Assembly: GCA_016721735.1 (NCBI GenBank)
Contig: JADKHM010000019.1
Location: forward strand, 310,001-374,000
DNA length: 64,000 nt
Reading direction: 5' to 3'
Origin: Flavobacterium sp.
GTDB taxonomy: Bacteria > Bacteroidota > Bacteroidia > Flavobacteriales > Flavobacteriaceae
Positions 33,932-42,203 of the stretch are shown one piece after another. Each line of letters opens with the position of its first letter. Within the stretch, counting starts at the first letter, position 1. The position numbers and the translations under genes were made by a program. The notes beneath the pieces were generated by a model, which was given only the letters and a program-made list of their open reading frames with translations, made no database searches and was not told the origin of the DNA.

Positions 33932-33963
33932 TTGATTAATTGTTTTTTAAATTCATATATTTG
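33932..33963 (+). promoter_or_regulatory. Promoter for the HU-family gene
   Basis: -33 TTG (33932-33934), 21-base spacer, -7 TATATTTG (33956-33963); ATG at 34005. Confidence 0.65.
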
Positions 33964-34004
33964 CAACCTCAAAAAAAATCACAAATTTTAAATTAAGAAA
34001 GAAA

Positions 34005-34295
34005 ATGACGAAAGCAGATATCGTAGCAAAAATTTCAGAAAAGTTAGGTCTTGAAAAAGGAGACGTTCAAGCCACAGTAGAATCTTTTATGGAAGAAGTA
34101 AAAACTTCATTAGAAACTGGAGATAATGTTTACTTAAGAGGTTTTGGTAGTTTTATCATCAAAACTAGAGCTGAGAAAACAGGAAGAAACATTTCTAAGA
34201 ACACTACTATCAAAATTCCAGCACACAATATTCCCGCATTCAAACCTGCTAAAGTTTTTGTTGAAGGAGTAAAAACAAATAACGAAGCAAAATAA
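34005..34295 (+). CDS. HU/IHF-family DNA-binding protein
   Basis: Encodes 96 residues, the standard HU length. N-terminal helices (TKADIVAKISEKLGL), then the signature YLRGFGSFIIKTRAEKTGRN, and the DNA-wrapping arm with IPAHNIPAFKPAKVF. The arm has Ile-Pro at the intercalating position. It bends DNA and shapes the nucleoid. The sequence has features of both HU and IHF, as usual in Bacteroidota, so I give no symbol. Next on the strand is the small basic ORF, probably on the same transcript. Confidence 0.95.
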   Translation: MTKADIVAKISEKLGLEKGDVQATVESFMEEVKTSLETGDNVYLRGFGSFIIKTRAEKTGRNISKNTTIKIPAHNIPAFKPAKVFVEGVKTNNEAK

Positions 34296-34325
34296 AAATA
34301 TTTATTAATCACAAAATCACCAACT

Positions 34326-34416
34326 ATGCCAAGTGGTAAAAAGAAAAAGACATAAGGTAGCGACGCACAAACGTAAAAAAAGAGCAAGAGCTAACCGTCA
34401 CAAGAAGAAAAAGTAG
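34326..34416 (+). pseudogene. Tiny very basic conserved ORF (ribosome-associated type), apparently frameshifted
   Basis: The ATG at 34326 reads MPSGKKKKT and stops. Removing the shift gives MPSGKK, then RKRHKVATHKRKKRARANR and a Lys-rich end, which matches from memory a tiny conserved Bacteroidota protein of about 30 residues (start MPSGKKRKRHK). The difference is two missing bases in an A/G run at 34338-34350. Alternatively, a GTG at 34333 starts the second frame directly and gives 27 residues (MVKRKRHKV...). Its composition (over half Lys and Arg) fits a ribosomal or rRNA-binding peptide. The terminator overlaps its stop. It is too short for normal ORF calling and easily missed. Confidence 0.6.
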
Positions 34417-34438
34417 TTTAATACTACTTTTTTCTTTT
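34408..34438 (+). terminator. Rho-independent terminator after the HU / small basic ORF unit
   Basis: Perfect 10-bp stem (34408-34417 with 34423-34432), five-base loop, T-rich tail; overlaps the stop codon at 34414. Confidence 0.85.
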
Positions 34439-34439
34439 T

Positions 34440-34690
34440 AAACGTTCATTGAAATCGGATTGAAATCCAAAAAATTTCAAATCAAAAATCCAAATCCCAA
34501 ACGTTGTTTTTGAAATTTGGAATTTCAAAATTGAAATTTGATTTCATCCATCGGGTACCAATACCTGTTAAAATATTGTTTAATCCATCCTTACTGAAAA
34601 GTTGATGGTTGATAGTTGATAGTTGATGGATTTTATCCGACAACCAACAACCAACAACCGACAACCCATTTGTTCGGATAAAAATTTACA
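34440..34690. repeat. Repeat-rich leader region before rng
   Basis: No gene seen. It holds an AT-rich segment with several AAATTTGGAATTTC-like units (34490-34545), a direct-repeat run of GTTGATAGTTGATAGTTGATGG (about 34603-34630) and a complementary-style run AACCAACAACCAACAACC (about 34640-34666), flanked by TTTTATCCGA and TCGGATAAAA. All are short dispersed-type repeats; the last pair could fold. Confidence 0.6.
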
Positions 34691-34692
34691 GA

Positions 34693-36237
34693 GTGAATAA
34701 AGAATTAATCATCCGATCTAGTTCTGAAGCCGTAGATTTTGCCTTATTAAAAGATGGAAAACTAATTGAATTACACAAGGAACAAGAAGCAAGCAACTTT
34801 CAAGTAGGCGATATTTTTATCGCTAAAATCAGAAAACCTGTTGCCGGACTCAACGCTGCTTTTGTAAACGTAGGCCACGATAAAGATGCCTTCTTACATT
34901 ATCACGATTTAGGTCCAAATCTTGCTTCCCAACTGAAATTCATAAAACTTGTAAGCGCAGGTAAAATAAAAGATTTCTCCCTAAAAAACTTTCAGTTTGA
35001 AAAAGAGATTGATAAAGACGGAACCATTGCCGAAGTGCTTGGATCCAATCAATCTGTATTAGTACAAGTCGTCAAAGAACCGATATCTACCAAAGGCCCA
35101 AGAATAAGCTCAGAGCTTTCTCTAGCCGGACGTTTTATCGTTCTTGTCCCATTCTCAGATCGCGTTTCTGTTTCTCAAAAAATAGAAGAACGAGGCGAGA
35201 AAGACAGACTCAAGAAACTAGTGCAAGCTATCAGACCAAAAGGATTCGGTGTTATTGTTCGTACAGTAGCCGAAGGCAAAAAAACAGCCGAAATAGAAAA
35301 AGACTTGCAGAACCTGCTCAGCAGATGGATTGCAATGTGTAAAAAATTACCAACTGCTCATCATCCGTCAAAAGTATTAGGAGAGCTCAACAGAGCTTCT
35401 TCGATATTAAGAGACGTATTCAACGATACCTTTAGCGGTATCTATATAGATGATGAAGAGTTGTTCCAAGAAACAAAGGATTACGTGGAAGAAATTGCAC
35501 CATCCAAACAATCAATTGTAAAGTTTTATCAATCTAAAGACACACCCATTTTCGAGAAATATAACATAGAGAGACAAATCAAAACTTCCTTCGGAAAAAC
35601 CGTATCTATGAGTAAAGGTGCTTACCTTATCATCGAACATACTGAAGCCTTACACGTCATCGACGTCAACAGCGGAAATCGTTCGAACAAAGCATCAAAC
35701 CAAGAAGATACCGCCATGGAAGTCAACATGATAGCCGCAGCCGAAATCGCCAGACAATTGCGTTTGAGAGATATGGGCGGAATCATCGTAGTTGATTTTA
35801 TCGATATGCAAGATCCCGAAAACAGAAAAGTGCTGTTCGACTTCCTAAGAGAAGAAATGAACGACGATAAAGCCAAACACAAGATCTTACCACCGAGTAA
35901 ATTTGGGCTAGTCCAGATTACCAGACAACGCGTAAGACCAGAAGTCAATATCAAAACTAGAGAAGAAGATCCAAACAATGAAAACGGCGAAATAGAAGCG
36001 CCAATCTTAATCATTGATAAAATTGCTTCCGATCTAGAAAGAATACTAAAAACCCACAAAAAAGTAGTACTCAATGTGCATCCTTTTGTGGCTGCCTACC
36101 TCAGTAAAGGTTTTCCATCATTACGTTCGAAATGGTTTTTCGAGCATAAGAAATGGGTGAAAATCATACCACGTGACGCTTACACGTACTTAGAATATCA
36201 TTTCTATGACAAATCTGGAAAAGAAATCGTAGAATAA
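34693..36237 (+). CDS. rng: Ribonuclease E/G family protein
   Basis: Encodes 514 residues; starts with GTG. RNase G-type endoribonuclease of mRNA decay and rRNA maturation. Contains an S1-like RNA-binding region (about 35-130, VGDIFIAKIRKPVAGLNAAFVNVG), the 5'-sensor/RNase H-like region, and the catalytic Asp residues in LHVIDVNSGNRS and GIIVVDFIDMQD. The Zn-link segment is not obvious, and there is no long degradosome scaffold tail, so it is RNase G-like. Terminator at 36246-36282. Confidence 0.93.
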   Translation: MNKELIIRSSSEAVDFALLKDGKLIELHKEQEASNFQVGDIFIAKIRKPVAGLNAAFVNVGHDKDAFLHYHDLGPNLASQLKFIKLVSAGKIKDFSLKNFQFEKEIDKDGTIAEVLGSNQSVLVQVVKEPISTKGPRISSELSLAGRFIVLVPFSDRVSVSQKIEERGEKDRLKKLVQAIRPKGFGVIVRTVAEGKKTAEIEKDLQNLLSRWIAMCKKLPTAHHPSKVLGELNRASSILRDVFNDTFSGIYIDDEELFQETKDYVEEIAPSKQSIVKFYQSKDTPIFEKYNIERQIKTSFGKTVSMSKGAYLIIEHTEALHVIDVNSGNRSNKASNQEDTAMEVNMIAAAEIARQLRLRDMGGIIVVDFIDMQDPENRKVLFDFLREEMNDDKAKHKILPPSKFGLVQITRQRVRPEVNIKTREEDPNNENGEIEAPILIIDKIASDLERILKTHKKVVLNVHPFVAAYLSKGFPSLRSKWFFEHKKWVKIIPRDAYTYLEYHFYDKSGKEIVE

Positions 36238-36245
36238 ATTCAAAA

Positions 36246-36282
36246 CAAAAACCGCCTTTCGTGAGATTGGCGGTTTTTTTTA
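36246..36282 (+). terminator. Rho-independent terminator of rng
   Basis: Stem AAAACCGCC/GGCGGTTTT with a T-run. Confidence 0.85.
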
Positions 36283-36284
36283 TT

Positions 36285-36368
36285 AGAAGCTAATCCAGCT
36301 TTACGCTCCAATCTTTATTGTTTTAAACAAAAACAATAAAGGATTTCCGCTTCAATCTGGGCTAGGGC
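36285..36368 (-). repeat. Dispersed flavobacterial intergenic repeat, copy C
   Basis: Read on the minus strand it opens CCTAGCCCAGATTGAAGCGG and closes GGATTAGCTTC, with a central hairpin TTTATTGTTTT/AAAACAATAAA. Confidence 0.75.
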
Positions 36369-36443
36369 AATTTCATATATTTTAATCCTCTACTAAACTT
36401 CGCGCCCTTTACTTCGTCAATTCGCTAATCGCTCGGGTGCGAG

Positions 36444-36890
36444 CTAATTTTTTCTTCTCTCCGCAAAAAACCGCAACATCAAATCTCGCGATTCCTCCGC
36501 CAACACGCCCGAAACAACTTCAGTCTTCGGATGCAATTGCGTTCCCATGGTTATGAAACCTCGATTTTCATCAGAAGCACCGTAAACAATTTTCGAAATC
36601 TGACTCCAATATAAAGCGCCAGCACACATCTGACAGGGCTCCAAAGTCACATAAAGTGTGCATCCTTTTAAATATTTACCTCCCAAAAAATTAGCCGCCG
36701 CCGTTATCGATTGCATTTCTGCATGTGCAGTAACATCGTGCAGCATCTCTGTCAGATTATGAGAAGAAGCAATTACACGATTATCAATTACAATCACCGC
36801 TCCTACAGGAATCTCGCCTTTTTCAAAAGCAAATTCGGCTTCCTGCAAAGCTTTTTTCATGAAATACGCGTCGGTAAAAATATTTTCCAT
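36444..36890 (-). CDS. tadA: tRNA-specific adenosine deaminase
   Basis: Encodes 148 residues, normal for TadA, which makes inosine at the tRNA wobble position 34. Zinc/catalytic motifs: His56-Ala-Glu58 (VTAHAEMQ) and Pro85-Cys86-Gln-Met-Cys89 (LEPCQMCAGA). Also GEIPVGAVIV and ENRGFITMG. The promoter element (36895-36902) lies only four bases from the ATG, so the mRNA may be leaderless. Divergent from the cysteine-motif membrane protein. Confidence 0.95.
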   Translation of the reverse strand: MENIFTDAYFMKKALQEAEFAFEKGEIPVGAVIVIDNRVIASSHNLTEMLHDVTAHAEMQSITAAANFLGGKYLKGCTLYVTLEPCQMCAGALYWSQISKIVYGASDENRGFITMGTQLHPKTEVVSGVLAEESRDLMLRFFAERRKN

Positions 36891-36894
36891 GCAT

Positions 36895-36902
36895 CAAAAA
36901 TA
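36895..36902 (-). promoter_or_regulatory. Promoter -7 element (TATTTTTG) for tadA
   Basis: Exact TAnnTTTG match ending four bases before the start codon. Confidence 0.5.
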
Positions 36903-36945
36903 CGGTTTTAGTCCACATTTGCGTTATGCTAAAAACAAACAAATT

Positions 36946-37539
36946 ATGGAAGCACCAATCAAAATAAGGATTCCAAAACCATGTCACGAGGATTGGAACG
37001 CGATGACGCCAAACCAACAAGGCCGATTCTGCGACAGCTGCACCAAAAACGTAGTCGATTTTACCCAAATGAAAACTCCTGAAATTCAGGAATATTTCAC
37101 TCGAAACCATGGCAAAAAAATCTGCGGAAGGTTCAATAACGAACAACTCGAATCAATCAGAATCAGCATTCCAATGCGCGTATTGTATTCGCAGACCCAA
37201 TTTCACAAAATGTTTTTACTTGCATTGTTCGTCTCTATGGGCACAACGCTTTTAAGCTGCTCTAATACCAATGGCAATAAACAAAGCATCGAAAAGGTAG
37301 AAATCGTCGAAGAAGATCCAAGCGATAATGTAATCATGGGAGCGCCCGTTCGACCGCAAAATGAAACTGCAATTTCAAAAAAAGCGAAAGCGCTACAAAC
37401 TCAGAAAGTACAATCAATACCTTTGGTAACAACAGGAGATGTTGTACTTTCACCATCGAGTCAGCAACCGCCACCACCTCAATGTAAAGAAGAATCTATC
37501 AAAGGCAAAGTAAAAATACATATTGATACAATTCCATAA
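36946..37539 (+). CDS. Single-span membrane protein with N-terminal four-cysteine motif
   Basis: Encodes 197 residues from MEAPIKIRIPKPC. The first 63 residues carry Cys13 (PCHEDWNAMTP), Cys29-x2-Cys32 (GRFCDSCTKNVVDFT) and Cys60 (CGRF), likely one metal or Fe-S site; the same block is found at the N-terminus of several Bacteroidota proteins I know only as uncharacterised. One membrane helix follows (about 88-105), then about 90 residues rich in Pro/Gln/Lys without a fold I recognise. The motif part would face the cytosol and the tail the periplasm. The long reading from 36859 is rejected because it overlaps tadA. Function unknown. Confidence 0.75.
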   Translation: MEAPIKIRIPKPCHEDWNAMTPNQQGRFCDSCTKNVVDFTQMKTPEIQEYFTRNHGKKICGRFNNEQLESIRISIPMRVLYSQTQFHKMFLLALFVSMGTTLLSCSNTNGNKQSIEKVEIVEEDPSDNVIMGAPVRPQNETAISKKAKALQTQKVQSIPLVTTGDVVLSPSSQQPPPPQCKEESIKGKVKIHIDTIP

Positions 37540-37583
37540 GAAACTAAACCGTTTGTTGTAAATTAGCACATCAATAATTTCGT

Positions 37584-39349
37584 ATGTCGCAGCTGCTTTC
37601 ACAAATTCAAAACCAATCGATTTACGCCATCTAAGCGAACAACAGCTTCCACAACTGGCGCAGGAACTCCGCGATTTTATCATTGATATTGTTTCTGTAA
37701 AAGAAGGCCATTTGGGCGCAAGTCTCGGAGTGATCGAACTCACCATCGCTTTACATTTTGTCTTTAACACGCCAGATGATTTATTGGTTTGGGATGTCGG
37801 ACACCAGGCATACGGACACAAAATCCTCACCGAAAGAAAAGATCGCTTTCACACCAATCGTCAGCTTGGTGGCATTTCAGGTTTCCCAAAACGAAGCGAG
37901 AGTGTTTATGATACTTTTGGCGTTGGCCATTCGTCAACTTCCATATCAGCAGCGCTCGGAATGGCCTTAGCATCCAATTTAAAAGGCGATTTTGAAAAAC
38001 AACACATTGCTGTTGTCGGAGATGCTTCGATTGCTTCAGGAATGGCTTTCGAAGGATTGAATCACGCAGGTGTTACCGACGCCAATCTGTTGGTTATTCT
38101 CAACGACAATGCGATCGGGATTGATCCGAGTGTTGGCGCCTTAAAAAACTATTTCACCTCAGTCAAAGAAGGAAAGAACCCGAAGGAAAACAACATGATC
38201 AAGTCGCTCAACTTTGATTATTCTGGCCCCATCGACGGCCATGATGTTTTTGCGTTAGTCAGAGAATTGAAGCGTTTGCAAAAAATAAAAGGCCCCAAGT
38301 TTTTACATATAATCACCACCAAAGGAAAAGGATTACAGCAGGCAGAAGACAATCAAGTGGTGTATCATGCGCCAGGAAAATTTGATGCACTGACTGGGAA
38401 TATTCTACCTAAATCTGAAGCCCATTTGCCTCCAAAATACCAAGATGTTTTTGGACTCACTTTAGTAGAATTAGCTCGTAAAAACGAGAAAATTATTGGG
38501 ATAACGCCTGCCATGCCAACTGGAAGCTCCTTAAAATATATGATGGACGAATTCCCAATGCGTGCACTTGACGTTGGCATTGCAGAACAACACGCGGTGA
38601 CGCTATCCGCAGGAATGGCGACGCAAGGTATGGTCGTCTTTTGTAATATCTATTCCACTTTTTTGCAGCGTGCGTATGATCAAATTATTCACGATGTGGC
38701 CATCCAAAATTTACCGGTTATTTTTTGTTTAGATAGAGCCGGATTAGTTGGTGAAGATGGCGCGACGCATCATGGTGTTTTTGATTTGGCTTATTTGCGA
38801 TGCATTCCAAATCTTATAGTTTATGCGCCGTTAAACGAAATAACATTGCGAAACATCCTATATACCGCTCAATTGGGATTAAAGCACCCTATTGCGATTC
38901 GCTATCCGCGAGGGCGTGGCGTTACCGTTGATTGGCAGCAACCTTTCGAAGAGATTGAACTTGGCAAAGCACAATGCCTTAAAGAAGGAAACAAAATCGC
39001 CATATTATCAACAGGAAGCATTGGCAATAATGTGATTGAAGCTATTGATAAGATTGACCAATCTGAAAACATAGCACACTACAGTTTTGGTTTTGTAAAA
39101 CCACTCGACACTTCATTATTGCATGCTGTTTTTTCAACATTCGAAAAGGCAATCACAATAGAAGACGGTATTATAAAAGGTGGTTTCGGAAGCGCTATCG
39201 TTGAATTCGCTGCTGAAAACAACTATAAAATTCCAATCAAAACCTTGGGTATTCCAGATCAATTTATGGAACACGGATCAATTGCCGAACTGCAAAAAAT
39301 CTGCGGTATTGATGTCGAATCGATTGTTTCACTTTTGAATACAAAATAA
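37584..39349 (+). pseudogene. dxs: 1-deoxy-D-xylulose-5-phosphate synthase, frameshifted near the N-terminus
   Basis: Thiamine-diphosphate enzyme making DXP from pyruvate and glyceraldehyde-3-phosphate, the entry to the MEP isoprenoid pathway. From codon 10 on everything is intact: EGHLGASLGVIELTIALH, VWDVGHQAYGHK, GDASIASGMAFEGLNHAG...NDN for TPP/Mg, AEQHAVTLSAGMA, RYPRGRG. The ATG at 37584 reads MSQLLSQIQN and then leaves the frame; the following frame begins PIDLRHLSEQQLPQLAQ. One missing base in the AAAA run at 37609-37612 explains it. Without it the only in-frame start is a TTG at 37712, inside the conserved GHLGAS motif. As dxs is normally essential, a base-calling error is likely; repaired length about 588 residues. 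Confidence 0.9.
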
Positions 39350-39381
39350 AAAAAATCCAAATCTTTCGATTTGGATTTTTT
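39349..39381. terminator. Bidirectional terminator between dxs and the M36 gene
   Basis: Perfect 13-bp stem AAAAATCCAAATC/GATTTGGATTTTT with a TTTC loop; A- and T-rich on both sides. Confidence 0.9.
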
Positions 39382-39405
39382 GTTCTTATGTGGCACAAAT
39401 ACTAA

Positions 39406-42127
39406 CTAGTTCTTGATCAATTTCTGAGAATAGTTGATATTATCACCTGTAACTTTTACGATATAAATTCCCGATTGTAAATTATTTATGTTGATTGATT
39501 TCTCTACATTAAAGTTATCATCAACTTGATCTAGTACTACACGTCCGTTAATATCAACAATTTGCACTTTCAATTTACCATTAAATTTGTTAACTCTAAC
39601 ATTAACTTGGCTGTTGGCTGGGTTAGGATATACTCTCACTAAATCCTCTCTGGTGAAATCATTAACAGCTAACAGGCAGTTTGGTCCAGCTGGGAATAAT
39701 GTAAAATCCTCAACTTGATCACTACAATCATCTGAACTTCCAGATGAAGCATTTAGACCAACTCCTCTTCTAGCAAACACTTGCATAATCATACAATAAT
39801 CCGCACCTCCAGTAGTTGCTTGGTCAGCAGCAAATAAATTATCTCTACCAGTCACAATATTTGTTTGTCCTGAGGTCTCCAATTTTAGAGCATCAATGAC
39901 TAATTGCATTACTTTATTGTTTCCTCCAGTACCATTGTAAAGATCTGGATCAAAACCATATTTTTCAATATATTTCCAAGTCAAATCCCACAAGCAAGAA
40001 GTCCAAAACTCTCCGATTTTATAACGATATGCCGTATCTGCTGGGTCTGCTGGAATTGCAATATTTGAATCCGCAAATGTTCTAGGATTTACATCCATAT
40101 TTGTTGAGTAGCCAAAATCTCTAAATCCAAATCCATCTAAAGGTTGATTTACAGCATACGTCCCAATTTCCTTTCTTTCATCTCCAGTATCAGTTGGTTT
40201 GATTTGGTTGATTAAACCAAAGAAATCCGACCAACCTTCTCCCATTTGCTCGTAGTTGTTCATAGCTCCAGCTAATCCTCCACCTACTAGACGGTTTGAA
40301 ATTCCATGTCCGTATTCGTGACCAATAATGACGTTGTCAAAATCACCATCTGCATATAAGTATAAATTACTTGGTACTTCAATCTTAACATTTACTGGTC
40401 CATTTGCCAATTCTCCTAGCAAAATATCTCCTTTTTCCTTAGAAATAAAAATCGCTGGAATTGTAATTCCAAGTAAACCTGTTGAACTCATAGACAATTG
40501 AACTGGATTGCTAGGAACTGTATCTGTAACAATCACGGCAGTTGCGCCTGCATCTTGTGCGGCCTTAACTTTATTACTAAAGAAACAACCCCCTCTTTTA
40601 ATCAAGGCTATTTTTCCAGAAATATCGAATGCATTTGTAGCTGGGTTACATGCAGAGTTTGGATTGTTCCCTGGAGCTAAAGGCTCGTTTTGAAATAGAA
40701 CTAAGTCGCTTGTAATTCCGTTTGGAGCTGCAGGTACAGGAATTCTATCTGTTCCTTCAAATACATTGGTTGTTGCTGACATCGGTCCAGCAATCGACGC
40801 AGGAGCGTTGATTTGAATATAATCTGTTGGAGGCGCACCAAGTGTCCACATAAACATTTGAATTCTAGGACGAGCCCCGTCATTAGTTGGGCTAAAGTTG
40901 GCATTGTTTAAAGTCGGTGTTGTTTGAGAATAACCATCTTGCGAGTCTGCTTGTACAACATCTCCCGTACCAGAAGCTACTCCACCTCTTCCGTAGTTGT
41001 TTTGTTGATAATTACCATTTGCTTCATCAAAACCATAATTATACCAAATGTCATGCATAATATTGGTCATATAAAACAAGTTGGTAGTCGCAGCAGAAGT
41101 ATAAGCTGTTGGTTGTTGTGTTTGAGAAACCCCATTCACATAAGGAAAGTCAAAAACTAACGATGCACCTCCGTCAGGACGAAGTCCTGTTCCGTTGTCT
41201 CCGTTAGCATCTTCTTGTGCCCAAATATTATTTCCTCTGGTATATTGAAAGATCAAACCAGCAGTAGTTCCTGTTAAAGAATTAGCATTGTGCCAACCTC
41301 TTGGAGAAGCAGTTGCATCTGCATATGGAGTCACTAATTGGAATGGGCTATGAAGTGGACTTTCAAAGTTAAAAGGAATTACTTTATAAGATCCAGGAAC
41401 CTCCATTGGAGACGAAGTCAACTTTGGAGCTGAAAACACAGCATCTTGAAAACTAAATCTAGGTTTAGTGTTGACTTTGGTTTCGTTGTGTACATGTCCA
41501 TGGCGATTGTCTCCAAAAGAACAGCCGATTGTCAAATCTCTCTTGTCTAACACGTTACCAGTTACCGCGTCAATCTTAATATCCCAATAGTGTTTTGCAT
41601 CTGGAGCATAAAATTGATAACCCCAAGCTAATTTTAATTTAGCGTCAGCAGTAGGAAGGTAAGCTAATTTCGCTAAAATTGGATCTTCATTTTTTCGTCA
41701 GAAATGGTAAATTTCTTTCCGTCTGTAGACTCCGTGATAGAAAAATTGGCAGTGGCATAACCTAATGAAGTGTATGCTTTGTTCAACGCATCCATAACCG
41801 ACAAAGAAGGTGTTGCGGTGTTTACTTTTTGAGCGATATTAGCTTGGAAATTACTTCCAACTTTTAAAACGCTTCCGTCTTTGATGGCAATAGTAGATTG
41901 TCCGTTGAAAATTTCGATTCCTTGGTGTCTTTGAACCACATAACAACTTGTTATTTTAGTTCCTTTACCATAGAATTCATTTTGAATACTCAAATCCGAA
42001 AGGTCTTGGTTTGAAAGACCGTATTGAGCACGATTTGTTTCCAAATAAGATTGGATAATTGCCTTGTTCGCTTGGGAAAATCCAACAAACGAAACAAGCA
42101 ATGCGATTAATAATGTAATTTTTTCAT
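39406..42127 (-). pseudogene. M36 (fungalysin-type) metallopeptidase with T9SS sorting domain, two frameshifts
   Basis: A secreted zinc protease read in three frames. ATG 42127 opens MKK, after which a base is missing in the A6 run (42119-42124) before ITLLIALLVSFVGFSQ, a signal peptide; the propeptide (FTP) domain runs to about 41697 (ITESTDGKKFTISDEK). A second missing base in the A6 run at 41690-41695 separates it from NEDPILAKLAYLPTADAK and the mature part (MLDKRDLTIGCSF onward). The mature enzyme has the zinc motif in IIGHEYGHGISNRL, the following GEGWSDFF, an inserted PA domain (ISGKIALIKRGGC), and a T9SS sorting domain ending in QKLIKN. All domains are otherwise complete, so either an indel error or recent inactivation. 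Substrates would be extracellular proteins. Confidence 0.88.
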
Positions 42128-42203
42128 AGTTTTTATTTTAAGAGAAAACAAACTTAAATTATTTTTTTTGATTTTTCAAACAATCCAATAAAACATTAAC
42201 AAT

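Noticed and set aside
34130..34387. 85-codon minus-strand ORF opposite the HU gene
   Set aside because: Antisense shadow of the HU gene and of the Lys-rich small ORF.
34600..34670. CRISPR-like short direct repeats
   Set aside because: Units of 7-11 bases without regular spacers; no cas genes in the window.
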